Positions 57,565 to 64,000 of a stretch of DNA of 64,000 nt are shown one piece after another. Every line of letters starts with the position of its first letter. Position 1 is the stretch's first letter. The DNA comes from Geobacter sp. (GTDB taxonomy: Bacteria > Desulfobacterota > Desulfuromonadia > Geobacterales > DSM-12255). The translations under genes and the position numbers were made by a program. The notes under the pieces are model-generated. The model made no database searches, was not told where the DNA came from, and saw only the letters and a list, made by a program, of their open reading frames with translations. The DNA is taken from assembly GCA_009684525.1 (NCBI GenBank), contig WKKR01000005.1, positions 229,198 through 293,197 of the forward strand, read 5' to 3'.

Positions 57565-57958
57565 GTTGTTTCCCCTCCTTTCGCAGAAATTTGTCGATCA
57601 TGAACTTGCCCGCCACCCTTGCACCGGTGAGCCAGAGCGATGAACTGGCCAATACCCCCGCAACCGACCCGGCCACGTTGTTGATGGTGTGCAGGCTCCT
57701 GCCCGTATCTCCCAGCGCCGCCATGAAGGTCGTCACATCCTCACGGTTGGCGGCAGTCTCCTCGACGATCAGCTTTGTACCGGCCAATGTTTCGCGCAGT
57801 TCGCGCAGGACCGGCTGCAGGTCGGCTTCGATCCGCGCCAGCGTCTCGCGCGACGCCATCGCGGTCTTTCTAATCTCGATGCAGGCCGGAATCATCACCC
57901 CGGCCAGAACCACCAGTGTCACAGCCATAACGACCACGGCGATCCCTGCGATATCCAT
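57551..57958 (-). CDS. DUF948 membrane protein
   Basis: The 135-residue protein has one N-terminal membrane helix (IAVVVMAVTLVVLAGVMIPA), then amphipathic helices (RETLARIEADLQPVLRELRETL), as in DUF948. DUF948 and YtxH genes are commonly paired and are co-transcribed here. GGGGGAGAGTAC fixes the start at 57958. Confidence 0.85.
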   Translation of the reverse strand: MDIAGIAVVVMAVTLVVLAGVMIPACIEIRKTAMASRETLARIEADLQPVLRELRETLAGTKLIVEETAANREDVTTFMAALGDTGRSLHTINNVAGSVAGVLASSSLWLTGARVAGKFMIDKFLRKEGKQHGKQ

Positions 57959-57993
57959 GTACTCTCCCCCTTCTGCAGCTCTCAGTCTCAGTA

Positions 57994-58021
57994 AGTATAA
58001 AGCAGTGTCGATTTTTTGCAA
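57994..58021 (-). promoter_or_regulatory. Promoter of the DUF948-YtxH operon
   Basis: On the minus strand TTGCAA (58021-58016) and TATACT (57999-57994) are 16 bp apart, giving a leader of about 27 nt. Confidence 0.55.
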
Positions 58022-58040
58022 CCTGTCGATGCGCGCCGGA

Positions 58041-58322
58041 TCACCATTCCTCGATCTCCATGGCCGTTACTGCCACGTCGGGCCGCTCATCGACGAGCCA
58101 TACCTCCAGCTGCTCCAGGAGTTGACGGGCATACAGCCGGTTCGGACTGACCGTGACAAAGCCGAGCACCGCGCTCGTCGGGTCTTCCTGGCGATCCACC
58201 TCGGCAGCGGCAACATTGAAGCGATTGCGGGCACGCGCCAGGATGCTTTTGACGATTCCACGCTTCCCCTTGAGCGAATGGCTGGGGAGTTCCAGGAAAC
58301 ATTGGGCGGCATAAATGTGCAT
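58041..58322 (-). CDS. DUF503 family protein
   Basis: The 93-residue protein matches DUF503 (YlxP-like): a beta strand at the start, LPSHSLKGKRGIVKSILARARNRFNVAAAEVD, and a second strand VLGFVTVSPN. Relatives sit near ribosome-maturation genes in other bacteria, but that context is absent here. Confidence 0.85.
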   Translation of the reverse strand: MHIYAAQCFLELPSHSLKGKRGIVKSILARARNRFNVAAAEVDRQEDPTSAVLGFVTVSPNRLYARQLLEQLEVWLVDERPDVAVTAMEIEEW

Positions 58323-58390
58323 GAAACGAGCATGCTCCGAGCTTTTTCAGGGATTGTACCCGCCAGGCGGGAAAGATCAAGGGGATACGG

Positions 58391-58418
58391 TTGACATTCA
58401 CAGACTCCCCTCTATAAT
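58391..58418 (+). promoter_or_regulatory. Consensus sigma-70 promoter of the LuxR-type gene
   Basis: TTGACA (58391-58396) and TATAAT (58413-58418) are both perfect hexamers, 16 bp apart. Transcription should begin near 58425, 37 bp before the start codon. Confidence 0.75.
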
Positions 58419-58461
58419 AGCGGCATGAGCTGTACCACCACTTCTTCCCGCAGGTGATTCT

Positions 58462-59067
58462 ATGAATATTCTCATTAACCTGAGCAGCCTGGTTCTCGGC
58501 AGCTCACTCGCCGAGATGCTCACACGCAACCCAGACGGTTTCACAACCTTCGTCACCCTTGATGCCGAATCGGTAACCGACTTCAATCCCGGCCTGGTTC
58601 TGGTCGACGCCTCCACCCTCAAGGCAGAGCTGTTCACCCACTGGCCCGAGGCCAAGGTCATCCTGATGGACACGGGGCTGGCGGAAAACGAGATCATCAG
58701 CATTCTCCTTTCCCACAAGCTGGATGGCGTCATTGCCACGGACACCGACATTCCGCTCTTCTTCAAGGCGCTCTCCGTCATTCACGACGGCCAGGTCTGG
58801 ATCGACAACAGCAAGCTGAAGGCGCTGCTCAACTACGCCGAATCGGCAGCCCGTGCCAAGAACATCGAAAAAATCAGCCGGAAGGAACAGGAGATCATCA
58901 TCCTGGTCTCCCAGGGATTCAAGAACAAGGAGATCGCAGAGAAGCTGCACATCAGCGAGCAGACCGTCAAGGCTCACATCAGCCACATCTTCCGCAAGGT
59001 CAAGGTTACCAACCGTTCCCAGCTGGTCCCCCTGGCGATGAAATTCCGCCTTCCCCCCATGACCTGA
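58462..59067 (+). CDS. LuxR-type transcriptional regulator with pseudo-receiver
   Basis: The 201-residue protein ends in a LuxR/FixJ helix-turn-helix (SRKEQEIIILVSQGFKNKEIAEKLHISEQTVKAHISHIFRKV, read in parts as EIIILVSQGFKNKEIA and ISEQTVKAHISHIF). The first 120 residues have receiver-like topology, but the acidic pocket after the first strand is replaced by NLSSLVLG, so normal phosphorylation is doubtful although VLVDAST offers one Asp. It is a stand-alone gene behind a consensus promoter. Confidence 0.85.
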   Translation: MNILINLSSLVLGSSLAEMLTRNPDGFTTFVTLDAESVTDFNPGLVLVDASTLKAELFTHWPEAKVILMDTGLAENEIISILLSHKLDGVIATDTDIPLFFKALSVIHDGQVWIDNSKLKALLNYAESAARAKNIEKISRKEQEIIILVSQGFKNKEIAEKLHISEQTVKAHISHIFRKVKVTNRSQLVPLAMKFRLPPMT

Positions 59068-59129
59068 TCCGGTACCGTACAATCCATCCCGACCGATTCG
59101 TTGCCACAGTACCTTAAAGCCCGTTCCGT

Positions 59130-59522
59130 TCAACGGGGAGGGCGAATCACGATGACGCCGTTTGCCAGACGGCCTTCCAGCCAGCGGCGCAGGTACAGCT
59201 TGAGGAATGAGCGGCCGGCGGGGATCAGAAAGACCAGGCCGAGGAAATCGGTGAGAAAGCCGGGGGTGAGGAGCATGAGCCCCCCGACCAGGATCAGCAG
59301 GCCATCAAGGAGTTCGGCAGCCGGCAGGCGACCGGAGGCCAGCTCTCCCTGGATGCGGCGCAGGATGCCGAACCCCTGGTGGCGCACCAGCCAGGCGCCG
59401 CAGAAACTGACTGCCAGCAGAATGGCAACCGTCTCCCACGCACCGATCAGTTTCCCCACCTTGATCAAAAGATAGAGTTCCACCGGCACAACGGCAAAGA
59501 CGAGAAAGAGCCTGGCTAGCAT
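59130..59522 (-). CDS. fxsA: FxsA family membrane protein
   Basis: The 130-residue protein has FxsA features: VPVELYLLIKVGKLIGAWETVAILL, the GAWLVRHQG motif, and LLILVGGLMLLTPGFLTDFLG. FxsA is an inner-membrane protein that can modulate phage exclusion by F pif when overproduced in E. coli; its ordinary role is unknown. Confidence 0.9.
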   Translation of the reverse strand: MLARLFLVFAVVPVELYLLIKVGKLIGAWETVAILLAVSFCGAWLVRHQGFGILRRIQGELASGRLPAAELLDGLLILVGGLMLLTPGFLTDFLGLVFLIPAGRSFLKLYLRRWLEGRLANGVIVIRPPR

Positions 59523-59542
59523 GGGCGGGCGCTCCGTTCCGG

Positions 59543-59722
59543 CTACAACGGCATTGGGGCACAGACGTTTGCCGGGTTGTTCACTTCAGTGCCGCAGGTG
59601 AAGCAGACATGGGTCGGGTTGACGGTCAGGCGGGCAATCTCGTCGGCAAGCCCCAAGCTGCGCAGGACACAGATGTGCCCCTGATGGCCCTTTTCATTGG
59701 TGCATTTCTTCTCTTCGGACAT
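59543..59722 (-). CDS. Small cysteine-rich protein, 59 residues
   Basis: An ATG at 59722, with GGGAGG seven bases before it, opens a 59-codon frame MSEEKKCTNEKGHQGHICVL..., with HVCFTCGTEVNNPANVC near the end. Six cysteines and histidines are placed like a small zinc-binding protein. It lies between fxsA and the NtrC-type gene and reads in the same direction. No known family comes to mind. Confidence 0.7.
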   Translation of the reverse strand: MSEEKKCTNEKGHQGHICVLRSLGLADEIARLTVNPTHVCFTCGTEVNNPANVCAPMPL

Positions 59723-59782
59723 ACAAACCTCCCTGTTCGATTGGATCTGATTCCTTCCGGTCCCCTCACAACCTTTTCGCCC

Positions 59783-61156
59783 TTATTTCTTCAGGTCGAT
59801 GCCGTAACTCTTGATCTTCCGGTGCAGGTTGCTCCGCTCCAGCTCGATGGATTCGGCAGTCCTGCTGATGTTCCAGCCGAAATCCTCAAGTTTCTGGAGG
59901 ATGAATTCCCGCTCGAACTCCTCCCGAGCCTCGCGCAGGGAGGTCAAACCCATCATGCCGTCGATGCGCGTGACTGCATCGACACGATGGGTATCGCCGC
60001 GCAGGTAATCGGGGAGCTGATCGGTACTGATGGTTCTCCCCGGAGTCATGATCACCAGCCGCTCCATGATGTTCTTGAGTTCCCTTACGTTGCCGGGCCA
60101 GTCGTACTGCTGCAGCAGTTCAACCGCTTCGGGAACGAGCTGTTTTCGCTCCCGTCCCTCCTTGCGGCAGAACCGCTCCAGGAAATATTCAACAAGCTGC
60201 GGCACATCCTCCTTCCGCTCGCGCAGGGGAGGAACCTGGAAGGGGACCACGTTGAGCCGGTAATAGAGGTCATCGCGGAAGGTGCCGTTCTTGATCTCCT
60301 CCTCCAGCACCTTGTTGGTGGCAGCCACGACACGAACATCCACCTCGATGGTCCGCGTCCCCCCGACCCGCTCGAACTTCCGCTCCTGCAGGATCCGAAG
60401 CACCTTGGCCTGGGTCTTGAGCGACATGTCGCCAATCTCGTCCAGAAAGATGGTGCCGCCGTCAGCCAGGTCGAACTTCCCCTTCTTCTGGGCCACGGCA
60501 CCGGTAAAGGCGCCGCGCTCGTGGCCGAACAGTTCGGACTCGATCAGTTCGTCCGGGATGGCGGCACAGTTGATCTCCACAAACGGCTTGCTCTGCCGGT
60601 TACTGAAATGGTGGATCGAACGGGCAACCAGCTCCTTGCCCGTGCCATTCTCCCCGGTTATGAGGACCGACGCGGTGGTGGGGGCAACCAGCCGGATCTG
60701 ATCCCGCAGGGTATTCAGGGCTGGCGAGGCACCGACCATCTCGTGCCCCTGCAGCACGGCGTCGCGCAGGGTCTCGTTCTCTTCCCGCAGCCGCTGCATC
60801 CCCAGGGCATTCTGGATGGTGAGCAGCAGCTTCTCCAGGGAAAGGGGTTTTTCGACAAAATCATAGGCCCCCAGCTTGGTGGACCGCACCGCCGTCTCGA
60901 TGGTGCCGTGCCCGGACATCATCACCACGGTCAGCGACGGATGGATCTCCTTCAGCTTCTGCAGGGTCTCCAGCCCGTCCAGGCGCGGCATCCAGATGTC
61001 CAGCAGCACCAGGTCGGGGAGGTCCCGCTGCACCGACTCCAACGCCTCGACACCATCCACCGCCAGGAGGGTCCGGTAGCCTTCGTCCTCCAGGATACCC
61101 ACCAGCGAGGTGCGGATGCTCTCTTCGTCATCGACAATCAATATGGTCTGTGCCAT
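59783..61156 (-). CDS. Sigma-54-dependent NtrC-type response regulator
   Basis: The 457-residue protein has a receiver (LIVDDEESIRTSL, phospho-Asp in LVLLDIWMPRLDG, GHGTIE, EKPLS), an AAA+ domain with Walker A GENGTGKEL, sigma-54 contact loop GAFTGA, Walker B IFLDEIGDM and R-finger region, and a Fis-type helix-turn-helix (NISRTAESIELERSNLHRKIKSYG). It activates sigma-54 promoters. It lacks an adjacent histidine kinase, so partner and targets are unknown. Confidence 0.93.
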   Translation of the reverse strand: MAQTILIVDDEESIRTSLVGILEDEGYRTLLAVDGVEALESVQRDLPDLVLLDIWMPRLDGLETLQKLKEIHPSLTVVMMSGHGTIETAVRSTKLGAYDFVEKPLSLEKLLLTIQNALGMQRLREENETLRDAVLQGHEMVGASPALNTLRDQIRLVAPTTASVLITGENGTGKELVARSIHHFSNRQSKPFVEINCAAIPDELIESELFGHERGAFTGAVAQKKGKFDLADGGTIFLDEIGDMSLKTQAKVLRILQERKFERVGGTRTIEVDVRVVAATNKVLEEEIKNGTFRDDLYYRLNVVPFQVPPLRERKEDVPQLVEYFLERFCRKEGRERKQLVPEAVELLQQYDWPGNVRELKNIMERLVIMTPGRTISTDQLPDYLRGDTHRVDAVTRIDGMMGLTSLREAREEFEREFILQKLEDFGWNISRTAESIELERSNLHRKIKSYGIDLKK

Positions 61157-61189
61157 GTCCGACCTGCTCCTTTAGCTCGTCCATCAGGG

Positions 61190-62377
61190 TCAGAGCCCGA
61201 CCTCTTTGGCAAGTGCGCCCCAAGCGGGGAGGCTCCGCTCGATCATCCCCTTGTCAACACAATAGGCGATCCTGAAGTAGCCGGGAGCACCGAATCCCGC
61301 ACCGGGGACCAGCAGGATGTGGTGCTTCTGGGCCAGGCGGACAAACGCCACATCGTCTGCAATGGGCGAACGGGGGAAGAGGTAGAATGCCCCATCCGGC
61401 TTCACCATGCTGAATCCGAGGCCGGTCAGCCCCTCGTAGAGGAGATCCCGCTTTTGCCGGTATTCGCCGATATCCACCGATTCACGCTGGAGCTTTGCCA
61501 CCAGGCGCTGGAGAAGCGCCGGTGCGTTGACGAACCCCAAGGTGCGGTTGCAGAAAATCGCCCCTTCCATGAAAAGCTCCACATGGGTCATGCGCGGGTT
61601 GGCCGCCAGGTAGCCGATCCGCTCGCCCGGCAGGGCCAGGTCCTTGGAATGGGAGGTGACGATCACCGCATTGTCGATGAAGGGGAAGATGCTGGGCACT
61701 GCCATGCCGTCGTAAGCTATACGGGCATAGGGCTCGTCGGAGATGACGTAGATCTGCCGCTCCAGTTCCCGCTCCTTACGCTGCACCAGATCGCCCAGTT
61801 TCTGCAGGCTTTCGGCAGGATAGATGACCCCGGTGGGGTTGTTGGGGGTGTTGATGATGATCGCCCGCGTCTTTTCGGAAATAGCATTCTCGATCGCCGG
61901 CAGGTCGAGCTGGAAGGTTTCCGGGTCTGTCCAGACCTCGCGGGGGACGCCGCCATGGTTGTCGATGTAAAACTTGTACTCGACAAAGTGCGGGGTCAGG
62001 ATGATCACCTCTTCGCCGGGGTTGAGGATCGTCTTCAGGGCCACGTTGAGGGCGCCGCTGGCGCCGCAGGTCATGACCACGTTCGCCGCAGTCACCTGCA
62101 GACCGGACGACTCGGACAGCACCTCGGCAACTGCGGCGCGAGTCTCCTGGTAACCGGCATTGCTCATGTAGCGGTGCATGCCGAGAGGAGGGGCTGCCGC
62201 CAGTCGCCGGAACTCCTCGTCATATCGGGCAGGGGGCTCGATATTGGGATTCCCCAAGGTGAAATCGTAGACGTTATCGGCGCCGTGGACTGCCCGGAGC
62301 CGTTCCCCTTCCTCGAACATCTTGCGGATCCAGGACGCTCCCTCGATGAAGGTCTGGATTTTTGCGGCAATGGCCAT
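61190..62377 (-). CDS. Class I/II pyridoxal-phosphate aminotransferase
   Basis: The 395-residue fold-type I aminotransferase shows TLGNPNIEPPARYDEEF at the start, TPNNPTGVIYP, ISDEPYARIAYDG and the cofactor lysine in VTSHSKDLALPGERIGY. It should transaminate an amino acid; the specificity (aspartate, alanine or other) cannot be read off. It follows the NtrC-type gene's operon direction with a 33-bp gap. Confidence 0.9.
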   Translation of the reverse strand: MAIAAKIQTFIEGASWIRKMFEEGERLRAVHGADNVYDFTLGNPNIEPPARYDEEFRRLAAAPPLGMHRYMSNAGYQETRAAVAEVLSESSGLQVTAANVVMTCGASGALNVALKTILNPGEEVIILTPHFVEYKFYIDNHGGVPREVWTDPETFQLDLPAIENAISEKTRAIIINTPNNPTGVIYPAESLQKLGDLVQRKERELERQIYVISDEPYARIAYDGMAVPSIFPFIDNAVIVTSHSKDLALPGERIGYLAANPRMTHVELFMEGAIFCNRTLGFVNAPALLQRLVAKLQRESVDIGEYRQKRDLLYEGLTGLGFSMVKPDGAFYLFPRSPIADDVAFVRLAQKHHILLVPGAGFGAPGYFRIAYCVDKGMIERSLPAWGALAKEVGL

Positions 62378-62508
62378 AGTCTCTCTCCTTCCGGTTGGGA
62401 ACTATGTAGCATATTTGCAACACCAGGTGCAAGAGGAAGCTGGACGGGTGCCGGAACTGCCGTTCGACACAAACCACGACCACAACAGGCATGCCAATAA
62501 TGGAGAAA

Positions 62509-63732
62509 TCACATGATGGAGAAATTGGTGTGGATGATCTTCTGCAGTTCCTCGATCCGGATGAGGGCGTTGCGCACCCGTTCCCGCTCCTCGGTGGAGA
62601 GTTCATAGGGGTTCAGATAATAGGAGTCCTTCTGAATCCCCTTGATGACCTTGATCTGCAAGAGAATTCGATGGCGGGTAAGGGCAAGGTAGGCATCGGT
62701 GAGGCCTGCTGCGGTGTTGCGGGAAAAGCTCCGTTCCGCTTCCAATAGCTCGATCCGTTTCAGGGTGCTGGTGGCAGGTATCCCCTGGTTGATGGCGAGT
62801 ATCCGGACGTTCATCACCAGGGGTGCCCAGGCAAGGAGTTTCAGGTTGAACTCTCCCTTGTGTTCACCCGAACCCTCGGTCCAGAGCCGCTTCAGGAACC
62901 CGAGTGCCAGTTTCATCTCGGTGGCGGCCTTGGCCATGCCCCATAAAACCTGGAAATAATCCTGTTCCAGACCACGGATGAGAGATATCAGCTCCTTGGC
63001 CAGCTTCTGGTCACCGGCAACAGCGCGGGCATCGGAAAGGACTATGAGATCCATCAGGTTCTTCCCATAGTCTTCATATTCATACCGCACAATGGAGAGG
63101 AGCTTTCTCCGCCACTGGGTATAGGAACCGCGCCAGGTGGGGTTCGAGGGCATGATGTCGCCGGTGCACTTCTTGAAACCGATCTCTGCCAACCGCTCAA
63201 CCAGAAGTTCGGAAAACTCTTTGAAATAGCGGTCGACCTCCTCGTCGCCATCGGCATAAACGATCAGATAATCCTGGTCAGTAATGAGGGTCTGCTCCTC
63301 GCGACCGTCGCTCCCCATGCTGATCAGGGCATAGGGGACTGGCGGTGCTCCCTTCCCTTCGCCTGCAAGTTCCTGTTCCACCAGCGAAAGCGCTCTCCCT
63401 GCCAGCAGGTCGCGGTACTCGGTGCAGCTTGCATGCAGGGCTGGAACCGACTGCGACGCGAGAAAACGCTCCATCTCCTGGAGATTGAGCGTGTCATGGA
63501 TCTCTTTGAGCTTACCGTAGTCCGAGGTGACCCCGATCGACTGACACAGCTCCCGCTGCCGCCCCGAACTCCCCGAGACAAGGTTCATCTCCTTTTCAAA
63601 CCGCGTGCAGAGTTCATCAAGGAGCCTGCGCGCCTCGCTACCGGTCAAAAGCGGCAGGAAGTCGCGGACTCGCCGCATGATCTGCTGGTGCAGCTCCTCC
63701 GGAGCTATTTTGTGGATTATCTCGTGGTACAT
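62509..63732 (-). CDS. DUF294 nucleotidyltransferase-like protein
   Basis: The 407-residue protein has a GlnD-like nucleotidyltransferase core (PYALISMGSDGREEQTLITDQDYLIVY, with the GSxGRxE and DxD pattern) and a C-terminal DUF294 helical region (LTRHRILLQIKVIKGIQKDSYYLNPYELSTEERERV). It lacks the CBS or cNMP domain that often precedes it. Members are often found next to ActP-like acetate symporters, as here, suggesting a link to acetate use. The ATG at 63732 is chosen; the ribosome site is weak. Confidence 0.85.
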   Translation of the reverse strand: MYHEIIHKIAPEELHQQIMRRVRDFLPLLTGSEARRLLDELCTRFEKEMNLVSGSSGRQRELCQSIGVTSDYGKLKEIHDTLNLQEMERFLASQSVPALHASCTEYRDLLAGRALSLVEQELAGEGKGAPPVPYALISMGSDGREEQTLITDQDYLIVYADGDEEVDRYFKEFSELLVERLAEIGFKKCTGDIMPSNPTWRGSYTQWRRKLLSIVRYEYEDYGKNLMDLIVLSDARAVAGDQKLAKELISLIRGLEQDYFQVLWGMAKAATEMKLALGFLKRLWTEGSGEHKGEFNLKLLAWAPLVMNVRILAINQGIPATSTLKRIELLEAERSFSRNTAAGLTDAYLALTRHRILLQIKVIKGIQKDSYYLNPYELSTEERERVRNALIRIEELQKIIHTNFSIM

Positions 63733-63744
63733 GGTCTGGAGTCC

Positions 63745-63772
63745 AAAAAAAAGGGGAAGGCAAGCCTTCCCC
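63745..63772 (-). terminator. Intrinsic terminator between symporter and DUF294 genes
   Basis: GGGGAAGGC and GCCTTCCCC form a stem with a two-base loop, followed on the minus strand by eight T. It ends the symporter transcript but lies just before the DUF294 ATG, so that gene depends on read-through or on a promoter overlapping the hairpin. Confidence 0.8.
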
Positions 63773-63799
63773 ACATTGTATCACACAGTTGATCCTCTG

Positions 63800-64000
63800 T
63801 TAGTGGTCAATGGCCTTAGCCATGCCGATACCGGTGTTCTGGCGGACGTAGATCTCGTCGAACATCTCTTCGGACTTGCGGCTCGGGAAGGCCAGACAGC
63901 CGATGATGGCTGCCAGGAAGCCGACCGGGATCGAGAGGATGCCCGGGTTCTTCAGCGGGAAGAGCGGTGCATCCAGACCCAGCATGGACTTGCCGTCCTT
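63800..64000 (-). CDS. Sodium/solute symporter, ActP-like (3' end only)
   Basis: Only the last 66 codons are inside the window; the gene continues beyond 64000. The visible C-terminus, APLFPLKNPGILSIPVGFLAA followed by LAFPSRKSEEMFDEIYVRQNTGIG, is typical of cation/acetate symporters of the SSS family. The terminator at 63745-63772 follows its stop. Confidence 0.8.
   Translation of the reverse strand, partial: KDGKSMLGLDAPLFPLKNPGILSIPVGFLAAIIGCLAFPSRKSEEMFDEIYVRQNTGIGMAKAIDH

Noticed and set aside
59609..62500. 963-codon plus-strand frame opposite the NtrC-type regulator and aminotransferase
   Set aside because: It runs antisense through two well-identified genes, with low-complexity His/Gln/Gly content typical of shadow frames.

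Overview
The window is about 60% GC, gene-dense chromosomal DNA that reads like a member of the Geobacteraceae or close Desulfuromonadales. This is inferred from the gene set, not from a database match: the hopanoid genes hpnJ/hpnK, a sigma-factor/DUF3619/DUF3106 cluster, a BCAM0308-type zinc protein, a cyclic-2,3-diphosphoglycerate-synthetase-like GTPase beside carbamate kinase, a DUF294 nucleotidyltransferase next to an ActP-like symporter, and a DUF4388-type response regulator.

Layout. 0.4-5 kb: patatin-like lipoprotein, carbamate kinase and the GTPase, then an independent structured RNA with its own promoter and terminator (4911-5150). 5-9.7 kb: rhlE-type helicase with an attenuator-like leader, a CBS-GGDEF protein, a Cys-cluster protein and a cold-shock protein. 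10-15.8 kb: small zinc and Cys-cluster proteins, an MFS transporter, a Zn alcohol dehydrogenase, an exported beta-carbonic anhydrase. 16-22.6 kb: sensor kinase, sigma/DUF3619/DUF3106 operon, cupin, asnS, PDZ and exported glutaredoxin-like proteins. 22.7-25.4 kb: hpnJ-hpnK-EamA operon.

25.5-43 kb is the accessory heart of the window. It holds two type II toxin-antitoxin pairs (RHH/MazF and DUF1778/GNAT), then a very long type I-E CRISPR array (117 repeats, 116 spacers, constant 61-bp period) and a complete minus-strand operon cas3-cse1-cse2-cas7-cas5-cas6e-cas1-cas2. Array and cas genes are read leftward, with the leader between cas2 and the last repeat. The leader-distal end carries the degenerate repeats and lies only 20 bp from the GNAT toxin gene. 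Upstream of cas3 are a transposase (RAYT-type) remnant, two REP-like hairpins and two tandem 17-bp palindromes that look like an operator.

43-64 kb returns to core genes: DEDDh exonuclease and REC/DUF4388/J-like/TPR regulator, mltG, plsY, DoxX-like and rhodanese proteins, a copper P-type ATPase with two AI-2E-family membrane proteins, lpxH-like hydrolase, a penicillin-binding transpeptidase, YihY, YtxH/DUF948 pair, LuxR-type regulator with a consensus promoter, fxsA, a 59-residue Cys protein, an NtrC-type regulator, an aminotransferase, the DUF294 protein and the end of an ActP-like symporter that runs off the window.

The items most worth a second look are the unassigned structured RNA at 4911-5150, the palindrome pair upstream of cas3, the hairpin-rich gap between cas6e and cas1 that shares a core with the CRISPR repeat, repeated targeting recorded by duplicate and near-duplicate spacers, and the attenuator-like leader of rhlE.
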